Shown: piece by piece, positions 8,273 through 16,199 of the stretch
Layout of the letters: each line of letters starts with the position of its first letter
Numbering within the stretch: the first letter of the stretch is position 1
From: Gemmiger formicilis
GTDB taxonomy: Bacteria > Bacillota > Clostridia > Oscillospirales > Ruminococcaceae
Direction of reading: 5' to 3'
Length of the DNA: 46,095 nucleotides
Assembly: GCF_016900095.1 (NCBI RefSeq)
Contig: NZ_JACJJP010000026.1
Coordinates: forward strand, 1-46,095
Made by a program: the position numbers and the translations under genes
Notes under the pieces: generated by a model
What the model was told of the DNA's origin: nothing
The model's input: only the letters and a program-made list of their open reading frames with translations
The model's database searches: none

Positions 8273-8953
8273 TCAGGCGTGCTGGCGGCGGGTGCCGGGC
8301 AGCAGGCGGGCCTTTTCCAGGGCGGGACGCAGGGCCAGGTAGAGCACCACGGCGCAGACGGTGGATAGCAGCGAGTTGACCAGGGTCACCCCGCTGGCCA
8401 CCTTGGCCATGGTGGCGGCCAGGTCCACTTCCTGGCCGAAGATGTACCGGTTGCGGAAGTAGCCGATGAACGGATCGGTGAAGACGTTGACCAGCAGGCC
8501 GCTGAAGGCGCTGCCCACCACCATGGACAGGTATTTCAGGTCTGCGCCCACCTTGCGGGTGGGGTGACGGTCGGCCAGGCGGAACAGGCGGTGGCTGGTG
8601 GCCCCGCAGACCAGGCCGATGATGAACTTGAGCAGGAAGGTGGTGATGGCGTACCCCGGGTCACCGGCCACGATGTCCGCCAGGGACAGGCCGATGGCAC
8701 CGGCCAGGCCGCCGGAAACGCCGTCCAGCAGCATGGCGGTGAGGGCGGTGAAGGTGTTGCCCAGGTGGAAGGAAGAACCGGTGCCCAGAATGTTGGGAAT
8801 CCGGAAGAATTCATAGGCCACAAAGCTGAGGGCGGCCATCACACCGATGAGCGCGATCTTCTGCACCGTGAACTTGGTGCGGGACAGGGCCGCGAACACC
8901 AGGACCAGAACGACTACCAAAAAGAACAAAAGCCAGATCATTGCAGGCTGCAT
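8273..8953 (-). CDS. ECF transporter S component, probably for vitamin B6
   Basis: 226 aa, about six membrane helices, with the alanine/glycine-rich pattern of ECF substrate-binding subunits (GNTFTALTAMLLDGVSGGLAGAIGLSLADI; FLLKFIIGLVCGA). Such proteins capture a vitamin and use a shared energising module (EcfA, EcfA', EcfT) encoded elsewhere. The substrate is inferred from the neighbour: a PdxR-type regulator is transcribed divergently from an overlapping promoter, and PdxR regulons in Firmicutes include ECF pyridoxine transporters (PdxU type). The protein alone does not prove the substrate; riboflavin or a pyrimidine precursor are alternatives. A GAGGGGAG site precedes ATG. Confidence 0.82.
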   Translation of the reverse strand: MQPAMIWLLFFLVVVLVLVFAALSRTKFTVQKIALIGVMAALSFVAYEFFRIPNILGTGSSFHLGNTFTALTAMLLDGVSGGLAGAIGLSLADIVAGDPGYAITTFLLKFIIGLVCGATSHRLFRLADRHPTRKVGADLKYLSMVVGSAFSGLLVNVFTDPFIGYFRNRYIFGQEVDLAATMAKVASGVTLVNSLLSTVCAVVLYLALRPALEKARLLPGTRRQHA

Positions 8954-9022
8954 ACAAAACTCTCCCCTCGTGCCGGTGGGACGGGGCGCCTGCCGTCCTT
9001 TCGGCTTCTGATTCCCGACGGC

Positions 9023-9051
9023 TTGACTTTTGGGTCCCGTCGGGGTATGCT
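9023..9051 (+). promoter_or_regulatory. Promoter of the PdxR-type regulator
   Basis: TTGACT (9023-9028), 17-nt spacer, TATGCT (9046-9051). The -35 and most of the spacer lie inside an inverted repeat CCCGACGG (9014-9021) / CCGTCGGG (9037-9044), a candidate binding site. Confidence 0.6.
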
Positions 9052-9054
9052 CTC

Positions 9055-9082
9055 ATTATAGTCGTTTCTGGCCTTGTGTGAA
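9055..9082 (-). promoter_or_regulatory. Promoter of the ECF S component gene
   Basis: On the minus strand TTCACA (9077-9082), 16-nt spacer, TATAAT (9055-9060). Its -10 is only 3 nt from the -10 of the divergent regulator promoter, so the two cannot easily be used at once. Confidence 0.65.
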
Positions 9083-9141
9083 TATCCAGTATTTGATTTT
9101 TTCATGGGGCCAGTTTTCCTTGACCGGAGGGGAGGCAACCT

Positions 9142-10581
9142 ATGATCACACTGTCCGCCCAAAGCAGCACCCCCATGTACGAACAGCTGTATACCCAGCT
9201 GGCCGCCGAGATCCGCAGCGGTGCCAGGGCGCCGGGCAGTCCCTTGCCGGGGCGGCGCACCATGGCCAACCAGCTGGGGGTCAGCGTGAACACGGTGGAT
9301 GCCGCCTACCAGATGCTGGCCGCCGAGGGCCTGGCCGAGTCCCGGCCCCGCAGCGGGTTCTATGTGCAGGACACGGGGGGCATGCTCTGCCCTGCCCCAA
9401 CGGCGCCCTTGCCGGAAACGGTGCCCGATGGTCCCGCCGTCAGGGAACCGGCGCCCCGGTACGACCTGTCCACCGGCAGCATCGACACCGCCCTGTTCCC
9501 CGCCCGCAGCTGGGGACGCATCCAGAAGGAACTGCTGTACCAGGCCCCGGAACTGCTGCAGCGCGGCCCCATGCAGGGGGACGAGGACCTGCGCCGGGAG
9601 ATTGCCCGGTATCTGGCCAGCTACCGGGGGGTGGTGTGCACCCCCGAACAGGTGGTGGTGGGCGCGGGCATCGAGTATCTGCTGGGCTGCGTGGCCCATC
9701 TGTTTGCCGGGTCCTGCGCCGCGGTGGAAAACCCGGGCTACACCCGGTCCCGCACCATCCTGGAGAACAACGGCATTTCCTGTCGGCTGGTGGACATCGA
9801 CCGCCACGGTCTGCCCGCCGAAGGGCTGGAAGCCTGCGGGGCCAACCTGTGTTATGTCACCCCCAGCCACCATTTTCCCACCGGGGTGACCATGCCCGCC
9901 TGGCGCCGGGCCCAGCTGCTGGCCTGGGCCGCCGCCCGGCCGGGGCGGTACATTCTGGAGGATGACTACGACTCGGAATTCCGGTTCAGTACCCGTCCCC
10001 TGCCCAGTCTGCAGGGCATGGCGGGGGCGGACGGGCCGGTGGTGTATCTGACCACCTTTTCCAAAAGCCTGGCCCCGGGCATCCGTATTGCCTGCATGGT
10101 GCTGCCGCCCCATCTGCTGAAGCGGTACCGGCAGGACTTTGCGGTGTACTCCAACACGGTGAGCCGGTTTGAGCAGGAAACCCTCTGCCGGTTTATGGCC
10201 CAGGGCCACTTTACCCGGCACATTGCCCGCATGCGCCTGGCCTACAAGCGGCGGATGGAAACCTTTGCCGACGCCCTGCGGGCCCGGCTGGGGCCGCAGC
10301 TGACCCTGGACGGCACCCGGTCCGGGCTGCATTTTCTGCTGACCCTGCCGGGGGCGGGCGGCGAGCGTGCCATGGTGCAGTCCGCCCGGGCCCAGGGGGT
10401 CCAGCTGCGGGGGCTGAGCGAATACTACATGGCCCGGCCCGAAGCCTGCCGCCCCGACACGGTGGTGGCCGGGTATGCTGCCCTGCGCAGCGAGGACATC
10501 CCCGCCGTGGCCGACGCTCTGGGCAGGGCCTGGCGGCCTCAGACTCACTCCACCTGTGTGCCCCCTGCCAGCATGGTCTGA
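9142..10581 (+). CDS. pdxR: MocR/PdxR-type regulator (GntR HTH fused to aminotransferase fold)
   Basis: 479 aa. Residues about 8-75 form a GntR-type winged helix (PMYEQLYTQLAAEI; LPGRRTMANQLGVSVNTVDAAYQML). The rest is a class I aminotransferase fold that binds PLP as effector: EDDYDSEFR (273-281) supplies the Asp that contacts the pyridine nitrogen, and Lys308 in TTFSKSLAPGIRIA is the Schiff-base lysine. PLP-lysine and DNA-binding domain are both intact. Proteins of this type sense PLP and control B6 synthesis or uptake; the divergent ECF gene fits uptake. The subfamily call is inferred; other MocR regulators control different pathways. GGAGGGGAGG precedes ATG. The end overlaps the convergent gene by 37 bp. 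Confidence 0.88.
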   Translation: MITLSAQSSTPMYEQLYTQLAAEIRSGARAPGSPLPGRRTMANQLGVSVNTVDAAYQMLAAEGLAESRPRSGFYVQDTGGMLCPAPTAPLPETVPDGPAVREPAPRYDLSTGSIDTALFPARSWGRIQKELLYQAPELLQRGPMQGDEDLRREIARYLASYRGVVCTPEQVVVGAGIEYLLGCVAHLFAGSCAAVENPGYTRSRTILENNGISCRLVDIDRHGLPAEGLEACGANLCYVTPSHHFPTGVTMPAWRRAQLLAWAAARPGRYILEDDYDSEFRFSTRPLPSLQGMAGADGPVVYLTTFSKSLAPGIRIACMVLPPHLLKRYRQDFAVYSNTVSRFEQETLCRFMAQGHFTRHIARMRLAYKRRMETFADALRARLGPQLTLDGTRSGLHFLLTLPGAGGERAMVQSARAQGVQLRGLSEYYMARPEACRPDTVVAGYAALRSEDIPAVADALGRAWRPQTHSTCVPPASMV

Positions 10582-11423
10582 ATCATCTGTTGGTCCTCCT
10601 CGGTGAGCTGCCAGCCCCCTGCTCCCTGCTGCAGAGCCAGGGACTGATAATCCACATGGTAGCCCGTGGCCCCCGACAGCCAGCTTAGAGTCTCTTCCAG
10701 CTCATACAGGTCCTGGGCCCGCAGGTCGGTGAGGGTCTGGGTACCGGCGTCGCGGACAGCGTCGGCCAGAGCGGCCAGCCGCTGGGGATATTGCCGGAAA
10801 AAGGCCGACCACAACGCCCCCCGGGTGCGGGCCAGGGCGGCGGGGGTCTGTTCCGGCAGGGCCGCGGCCCGGGTGAGGAAGTCGGCGGACTGTTCCGCCG
10901 TCAGCTCCACCACCGTTTCGTCTGCCAGATGCAGCGCTTCCCGCTCGTCTTCTGAAAGGACGGCGGCGGTATCGAACCGGACGGCATCCTCCCCCCAGAT
11001 GGAAGCAAAGGTGCCGGCGGTGGCGGCCAGATAGGCGTCCGGGGCAATGCCCAGGGTCTGGCCCAGCAGCTCGGCGGCCCGGGCGGGCCCGGCGGCCAGG
11101 TAACACTCGGACAGGGTGGTGGTGCCCGCCGGGGCCTGCAGCAGCAGTTCCCCCGGCAGGGCACAGAAAAGCACTGCCTGTTCGGGGCCGTCCAGCCGAA
11201 GCAGCAGAAAGGCCGGGTCGTTGGCCTGCACCGCCAGCAGCAGCCGATGGGTGTTGCGCGCCCCCGCCGGTTCACTTACCTGGGTCTGCCCGGCTGCCGC
11301 CTGCCGCAGTTGTTGCTGCTCGGTGCGCTGGGAGGCAAAAAAGACCACCGTGCCCATCATGGGCAGGACCAGCAACAGGGTCAGAACCAGGCTCTGGAAA
11401 AAAAGTCCGCGCCGTTTGTGCAT
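10545..11423 (-). CDS. Membrane-anchored LCP-like protein lacking key residues
   Basis: 292 aa from the ATG at 11423 (GAGGTG site upstream; an in-frame start 22 codons earlier has none). One N-terminal membrane helix (about 9-30), then an outside domain. Residues 61-150 resemble the LytR-CpsA-Psr fold in order: DPAFLLLRLDGPEQAVLFCALPG, then YLAAGPARAAELLGQTLGIAPDAYLAATAGTFASI. In LCP enzymes the corresponding sites read RSDT and SIPRD and hold the arginines and aspartate that bind the polyprenyl pyrophosphate; here they read ANDP and ALPGE. It is therefore either a non-catalytic LCP relative or a distant look-alike. Convergent with the PdxR-type gene (37-bp overlap) and divergent from the 75-aa acidic gene. 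Confidence 0.7.
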   Translation of the reverse strand: MHKRRGLFFQSLVLTLLLVLPMMGTVVFFASQRTEQQQLRQAAAGQTQVSEPAGARNTHRLLLAVQANDPAFLLLRLDGPEQAVLFCALPGELLLQAPAGTTTLSECYLAAGPARAAELLGQTLGIAPDAYLAATAGTFASIWGEDAVRFDTAAVLSEDEREALHLADETVVELTAEQSADFLTRAAALPEQTPAALARTRGALWSAFFRQYPQRLAALADAVRDAGTQTLTDLRAQDLYELEETLSWLSGATGYHVDYQSLALQQGAGGWQLTEEDQQMIQTMLAGGTQVE

Positions 11424-11505
11424 AAAGGACACCTCTTTGTTGCAAAATGTAGTCATAGCTTGGGCCGATTGGCCCGGCCTTATGCACAAAAGGAGGCAAA
11501 CGTTT

Positions 11506-11733
11506 ATGTATCATGCACCTTACGGTCCCCGCGGCGCCGAGAGCGAACAGGATGATTTCTGGACCGATATCGTGGAGGGCGGCGACATGCTGCCCGGTAT
11601 GGTTCCCGGCATGATGCCCGGCCAACCCAACCAGAAAACCACCGACGAGGAAGAGGAAGAGCAGCAGCCTTCCACCGCCGAAAACCGGGAATGGTTTGAG
11701 ATGACCGAGCAGCCGGAGGACAACGACCTCTGA
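11506..11733 (+). CDS. Small acidic protein, 75 aa, unknown function
   Basis: Starts MYHAPYGPRG with AGGAGG 9 nt upstream, and is followed by a strong terminator. It has no membrane helix. The middle is methionine/proline/glycine-rich (GGDMLPGMVPGMMPGQ), followed by a run of six glutamates and a strongly acidic tail ending EQPEDNDL. Codon use matches the neighbours. I recognise no family. It is transcribed divergently from the LCP-like gene across an 82-bp gap in which I could not fix a promoter. Probably a disordered cytoplasmic protein. Confidence 0.65.
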   Translation: MYHAPYGPRGAESEQDDFWTDIVEGGDMLPGMVPGMMPGQPNQKTTDEEEEEQQPSTAENREWFEMTEQPEDNDL

Positions 11734-11748
11734 TTTTCCCCGCAGCGC

Positions 11749-11793
11749 AAAAAACGGCGGAAGGCACCCAAGAAAGGGCCTTCCGCCGTTTTT
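11749..11793. terminator. Bidirectional terminator between the acidic gene and cls
   Basis: 16-bp stem AAAAACGGCGGAAGGC with its complement at 11778-11793, A-tract one side and T-tract the other, between convergent genes. Confidence 0.88.
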
Positions 11794-11803
11794 ATGTATT
11801 TCC

Positions 11804-13357
11804 TTACATCAGGGGGCTGAACAACCGCAGCAGGCAGTCCACCCCGCGCACCGCCGCCGAGCGCACCTTGTACTGGTCGGTGACCTCCCGGCACTGGGGG
11901 AAAAGCGCTTCAAAGTCCTTTCGCACATCCTTCACCGCGCCGCAGCCGGTAAACCAGCAGGCATTTTCAAAATGCAGGTACAGGCTGCGGTAGTCCAGGT
12001 TGATGGTTCCCACCACCGCGGCCCGGTCGTCGGCCACCGCCTGTTTGGCGTGGATGAAGCCGGGGCTGTACTCAAAGATGCGCACCCCGTGGGCCGCCAA
12101 CCGGGCATAATGGCTGCGGGTGACCCGGAACACCATCTTCTTGTCCGGAATGCCCGGGGTGATAATGCGCACATCCACCCCGCGGCGGGCCGCCAGGGTC
12201 AAGGCCCGCTGCATCTCGTCGCTGATGATCAGATACGGGGTGGTCAGCCAGGCATACCGGTCCGCATGGGTGACCAGATTGATGTACACGTTCTCCCCCA
12301 CCGGCTCTTCGTCCAGGGGGGTATCGGCATAGGGTACCACCACCCCGTCCGAGGAAACCGGCCGTTCCATGGGCGGCAGGAAGGGGGCCGGGTCGATGGG
12401 CTCCTTCTGGGTGGCCCCCCACATCTGCAAAAAGGTCAGGGTCAGACCCCGGACAGCCTCCCCTTCCAGCCGCAGGCCGCTGTCCTTCCAGACGCCGTAG
12501 GGATGGGTCAGGTTGAAGTATTCGTCCGCCAGGTTGTACCCGCCGGTAAAGCCGATCTGCCCGTCCACCACCGTGATCTTGCGGTGGTCCCGGTTGTTCA
12601 TGATGATGTTCATGGCCGGCACCAGGGGGTTGAACACCCGGCACTGGATGCCCTTGGCCCGCAGGCGCTGGGCAAAGGGCGGGCTGATGAAGCCCATACT
12701 GCCCACGTCGTCATAAAACACCCGCACATCCACCCCGGCGGCGGCCCGCTGGGCCAGAATCTCCTCCAGCCCCTGCCAGGCGGTGGAATCCTCGATGGCG
12801 TGGTATTCCATGAAAATGAAGTGCCGGGCACCGCGCAGGGCTTCCTGCTGGGCTTCCAGAGCCTGGTTGGTATCCCCGTAGAATCGCACCTCGGTGTTGC
12901 GGTAGACCGGGAAACCGGCGGTGTTCTGCAGGTAGGCCGCCTGCCCCGCCAGGTCCGGCGCCCGGTCGTGCAATGCCCGGGTGACCTGGGTTCCCTGTTC
13001 CACTTCCCGGCGACGGGCGGGGTCCAGGGCTTCATCGGCGGCGCGGAAACGGCGGCGCAGCGGCCAGAGGGCCACCGGTCTGCCGAAGAGCAGATACAGA
13101 CAGGCTCCCAGCACCGGGAACAACAGGATGAGGATGATCCAGCTGAGTCGGAATGCCGAGTTCATGCTGCGCCCATACACCGAGAAGACCAGCAGGAGCG
13201 CCAGCAGGCTGGAGGCCAGCTGCACCACCGCATAATACCGGGTGAGATACAGGGCAAAACCCAGAATCCACCCCACCTGCAGCAAAAAAGACAGGGCCAC
13301 AAACACGGCCCGGCCGATGCTGTTGGGAATCTGTTGTCGTTTTTCTTCGGTCTGCAT
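11804..13357 (-). CDS. cls: Cardiolipin synthase (phospholipase D family)
   Basis: 517 aa. Joins two phosphatidylglycerols to cardiolipin at the membrane. Two N-terminal membrane helices (about 17-60 and 70-92) are followed by two HKD motifs: His258-x-Lys260-x4-Asp265 in NNRDHRKITVVDG and His436-x-Lys438-x4-Asp443 in FIHAKQAVADD, each followed by a GG/GT-N element. The start at 13357 is chosen because AAAGGATG precedes it and the promoter at 13400-13428 would place an earlier in-frame start (13417) upstream of the transcript start. Length is normal for the family. Confidence 0.94.
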   Translation of the reverse strand: MQTEEKRQQIPNSIGRAVFVALSFLLQVGWILGFALYLTRYYAVVQLASSLLALLLVFSVYGRSMNSAFRLSWIILILLFPVLGACLYLLFGRPVALWPLRRRFRAADEALDPARRREVEQGTQVTRALHDRAPDLAGQAAYLQNTAGFPVYRNTEVRFYGDTNQALEAQQEALRGARHFIFMEYHAIEDSTAWQGLEEILAQRAAAGVDVRVFYDDVGSMGFISPPFAQRLRAKGIQCRVFNPLVPAMNIIMNNRDHRKITVVDGQIGFTGGYNLADEYFNLTHPYGVWKDSGLRLEGEAVRGLTLTFLQMWGATQKEPIDPAPFLPPMERPVSSDGVVVPYADTPLDEEPVGENVYINLVTHADRYAWLTTPYLIISDEMQRALTLAARRGVDVRIITPGIPDKKMVFRVTRSHYARLAAHGVRIFEYSPGFIHAKQAVADDRAAVVGTINLDYRSLYLHFENACWFTGCGAVKDVRKDFEALFPQCREVTDQYKVRSAAVRGVDCLLRLFSPLM

Positions 13358-13399
13358 GGGAACACATCCTTTCGGCCCGATGTACGGGCTCTTGCTGCC

Positions 13400-13428
13400 A
13401 TTGTAGCCGAAATCCACCGCTTTGTAAA
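13400..13428 (-). promoter_or_regulatory. Promoter of cls
   Basis: Minus strand TTTACA (13423-13428), 17-nt spacer, TACAAT (13400-13405), about 45 nt upstream of the chosen cls start. Confidence 0.75.
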
Positions 13429-13441
13429 CGGGTATGCGGGC

Positions 13442-13469
13442 AAAACAAAAAGCCCCCGGAACGGGGGCT
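13442..13469 (-). terminator. Terminator after rlmA
   Basis: Stem AGCCCCCG (13451-13458) with CGGGGGCT (13462-13469), followed on the minus strand by TTTTTGTTTTG. It ends the unit that comes down from rpe. Confidence 0.85.
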
Positions 13470-13480
13470 GTAAGAAAAGC

Positions 13481-14317
13481 TTATTCGGCGCGGCGGTACA
13501 AAAGAAACCGGAAGCCGATCTCGGTGGTCAGGCCGGGGCATGCCGCCAGCCGGTCCGCCCCTTCGGGGGGCGTGTTGAAGTAATAGGGGGTCATGGCAAA
13601 CAGGGCCTGGGCCATGGCGTTGTCCAGGGTGATGGTGTCGGTGACGGTGCGCTCCCCCGCCGGGACAAAACCGGGATACTCGGTGCGGATGGCCGGGTTC
13701 TCGTAAGGCTGGTCGTACAGCACCTGTTTCAGCCCGAAAAGATGCCGCGGGGTGGGCACCGCGTAGATCAGCCACCCGCCGGGACGCAGCATGCGGGAAA
13801 ATTCCGCCGCCGCAAAGGGTGAAAACACGTTGAGCAGGATATCGGCCCAGCCGTCGGCCACCGGGGCGCAGAAACTGCCCCCCACCGCAAAGGCGCCTTC
13901 CGGCACCAGCTTGGCCGCCAGGCGCACCGCCAGTTTGGACAGATCAAACCCGATGAGCCGGGGTTCCGCCCCGGCCGCCGTCAGCGTATCCACCACGGTA
14001 CGGTCGTAACTGCCCTCGCCGCAGCCCGCGTCCACAATATTCGGCGTCTTGTACCCCGCCTGCAGGCAGAGTTCCCCCAGGGCACGGCGGAAGGGATCAT
14101 AGGCACCGCTTTGCAGGAATGTCCGCCGGGCCGCCACCATGGCTTTGCCGTCGCCGGGGTCGGCGGCGTGGCGTTTCTGGATGGGCAGCAGGTTCACATA
14201 CCCTTCCCTGGCCATGTCAAAGCTGTGGTTTTTGGCGCAGCGCAGTGCCCGGCCCCAGATGCCCAGCCCGCCGCCGCACACCGGGCAGCGCAGCCCGGCC
14301 GCCTGTGCGGCGTTCAT
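13481..14317 (-). CDS. rlmA: 23S rRNA (guanine-N1)-methyltransferase, RlmA type
   Basis: 278 aa. Methylates a guanine in helix 35 of 23S rRNA (G745 or G748 by E. coli numbering, depending on subtype). The N-terminal zinc site is Cys11, Cys14, Cys27, His31 (CPVCGG ... CAKNHSFD), followed by the family marker AREGYVNLLP. The SAM-binding motif is IVDAGCGEGSYD (about 94-105). The Gram-positive subtype (RlmAII) can affect tylosin-type macrolides; the subtype cannot be fixed by eye. Its start overlaps the stop of the disordered-protein gene as ATGA, so the two are probably translated together. Confidence 0.92.
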   Translation of the reverse strand: MNAAQAAGLRCPVCGGGLGIWGRALRCAKNHSFDMAREGYVNLLPIQKRHAADPGDGKAMVAARRTFLQSGAYDPFRRALGELCLQAGYKTPNIVDAGCGEGSYDRTVVDTLTAAGAEPRLIGFDLSKLAVRLAAKLVPEGAFAVGGSFCAPVADGWADILLNVFSPFAAAEFSRMLRPGGWLIYAVPTPRHLFGLKQVLYDQPYENPAIRTEYPGFVPAGERTVTDTITLDNAMAQALFAMTPYYFNTPPEGADRLAACPGLTTEIGFRFLLYRRAE

Positions 14318-14850
14318 TCGGCGTCCGCCGGGGTTTCGGGAGCGGGATCCCCTTGCACCGGCACGGTCACACCGCCATGGGCGGCAATGTACTCTTCAAA
14401 GTTGGCAAACTTCTGCTTGGGCGGACGGCGGGTGATCAGCAGCAGACCCAGATCCTCGGTCTGGGGTTCCTTGCGGCCCCGGGATGCATTGTTGGCGCGG
14501 CGGCCGGGCTGGGATTCCGCCTGGCGGGCCGGGCGCTGCTCCTGGGGACGGCGCTGGGCTTTCGGCTGCTGGGGCTGCTGGGCCTGGCGGCGGGCATTGC
14601 CGTTCTGGGCATTGCCCTGGCCGCCGTTCTGGCCGCCCCGGCCTTTGTTGCGGGGCTGGCTGTTTTTCTCCGCCGGCGCATTTTTGCCCTGCTGGGGCTG
14701 CTGGGCCGCCTTGGCCTGGGCCTGCCCCTGCTGGGACGCCCCCTGCCCGCCGCGGGAACGGCGGCGACGGCGGCGGTGCTGCTCCTGCTCGCCGGAGGCT
14801 TTTTCCTTATTCTGATTCTGCTGGGGTTGGGCGGGTTTGTTGTTCGGCAT
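14314..14850 (-). CDS. Arg/Gln/Gly/Asn-rich disordered protein coupled to rlmA
   Basis: 178 aa from the ATG at 14850 (GAGAGAAGAGGAA upstream). Residues 1-130 are low complexity: Gln, Asn, Gly, Ala, Pro with many Arg, including a run of six Arg (26-31), SRGGQG and KGRGGQNGGQG. This composition is typical of disordered RNA-binding segments. Residues about 132-160 look foldable (EDLGLLLITRRPPKQKFANFEEYIAAHGG). No known domain is recognised. ATGA overlap with rlmA and 38-nt spacing from the DUF1015 gene place it in one transcript. An RNA- or ribosome-related role is inferred from composition and partner only. The repeats invite slippage, but the frame is intact. Confidence 0.72.
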   Translation of the reverse strand: MPNNKPAQPQQNQNKEKASGEQEQHRRRRRRSRGGQGASQQGQAQAKAAQQPQQGKNAPAEKNSQPRNKGRGGQNGGQGNAQNGNARRQAQQPQQPKAQRRPQEQRPARQAESQPGRRANNASRGRKEPQTEDLGLLLITRRPPKQKFANFEEYIAAHGGVTVPVQGDPAPETPADAE

Positions 14851-14888
14851 GCTTATTCCTCTTCTCTCGGGTATCCAGGCCGCGGCCC

Positions 14889-16163
14889 TTATACCAGGGC
14901 CCGGCATTCATTGTAGTAACGTTTTTCCTCGGCATGGCCCATGCTGAAGGTCTTGCGGGGCAGCACGCCCCCCAGTACCACGCCCCGGAACAGGTCCGCT
15001 TTCTCGAAGGGCGGCAGCAGGATGGCGGCGGCCTTTTCCCCCGCCAGGCTGCGCACGGCGTCCTCGCCGTGGATGTAGTCCACCCGGCATTCCGGATTCG
15101 CGGCGCACAGATCGGTGAGGAAGGCTTCCACCGTGCCCACCGCCAGCGGCTGCCGGGCATGGGTCAGATGATAGGTTCTGTTCAGGTCCGGGCCGTATAC
15201 CGTGAAGGTCTGTTCCGGGGTTTGCTCCGCTCCGGCATGGGTCTTCTCCCAGGCATCCAGAGCACGGCAGAGTTCCGCGGCCCCCATGCCGAACACCACC
15301 CGGTGGATGGGTTCGATCTCGATGGCCGGGGAATGGACGTTGCACACCTCGGCCAGGCAATACCGGGCGGGATGCACCGCCCGCTGCTCCGGCGTCAGGG
15401 TGGGTTTCAGTTCCTCCCAGTAGGCTTTGGCGGTGGCCAGGGAATGGTTGCCGTCCCCCACCGCCAGCACCATGGGCGGCTGGCCGGCGGCTGCGGGCCA
15501 CCGGGCGGCAAAAGCCTCCGTATTGCCCAGGGCGGACAGGGCCGCATCGATCTGCGCGATCAGTGCCGAGTCCTCCACGGCCCAGCCGGTCAGATGGCCG
15601 CCGCCCAGCATCAGGTCCCCGTCATACAGCCGGGGCAGCCGGTCCTTGCAGCGGCCGATGGGCTCGATGAGGCTGCATCCTTCGTCGTCGGCCAGCATCA
15701 TCACATGGGGTGTTTCCAGCTCGGCGCCCCGGCGGATGGCCAGGCGGGGCGGAATGCGCTCCACCACCGTCTTTTCACTGGGACGGATGGCCGTTTTGGC
15801 CCCCGGTTCATAGCGGTAGGCTTCCAGATCCACCATGCCCACCAGTCCCTGGCGGACACTGCCGTCCATCTGGGTGCGCTCCACATACACATACCCGTGT
15901 ACGGTGCGGGTGAGCACGCTGCGGCGGTATTCTGCCATGGCGGCGCGGATCTCTTCCAGCCGCCGGGGTTCCTCCGGTGTGCCCAGATAGGCTTCGGGCA
16001 GAACGATGTGCAGGGTGCTGGGCTGACCGGCAGCCCGCGCCTCGGCGCGCTGCCAGTATTCCGGCTGGGATGTGAACTGATCCACCGCAATGCAGGCCCA
16101 CGGGTCCAGCGGCACCGAAGAGTCCGGCAGCAGGATCTGCGCCGGCAAGAAGCAATTGGACAT
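14889..16163 (-). CDS. DUF1015 family protein
   Basis: 424 aa from the ATG at 16163, 8 nt after GGAGG; an ATG six codons earlier overlaps that site and is rejected. Family marks: the N-terminal PWACIAVDQFTSQPEYW, the central VGDGNHSLATAKAYWE (236-250; other members often read DGHHR), and the C-terminal LPRKTFSMGHAEEKRYYNECR. Cytoplasmic, no membrane helix. The family is widespread but I know of no settled biochemical role, so I give none. It is 36 nt downstream of the RnfA-like gene and 38 nt upstream of the disordered-protein gene. Confidence 0.88.
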   Translation of the reverse strand: MSNCFLPAQILLPDSSVPLDPWACIAVDQFTSQPEYWQRAEARAAGQPSTLHIVLPEAYLGTPEEPRRLEEIRAAMAEYRRSVLTRTVHGYVYVERTQMDGSVRQGLVGMVDLEAYRYEPGAKTAIRPSEKTVVERIPPRLAIRRGAELETPHVMMLADDEGCSLIEPIGRCKDRLPRLYDGDLMLGGGHLTGWAVEDSALIAQIDAALSALGNTEAFAARWPAAAGQPPMVLAVGDGNHSLATAKAYWEELKPTLTPEQRAVHPARYCLAEVCNVHSPAIEIEPIHRVVFGMGAAELCRALDAWEKTHAGAEQTPEQTFTVYGPDLNRTYHLTHARQPLAVGTVEAFLTDLCAANPECRVDYIHGEDAVRSLAGEKAAAILLPPFEKADLFRGVVLGGVLPRKTFSMGHAEEKRYYNECRALV

Positions 16164-16199
16164 TGGTATCAACCTCCCCATACAGGTTGGCGGGGCGGG

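Noticed and set aside
8938-10548. Minus-strand frame of 536 codons opposite the PdxR-type gene
   Set aside because: The plus-strand protein has clear helix-turn-helix and PLP motifs; the opposite frame has no domain.
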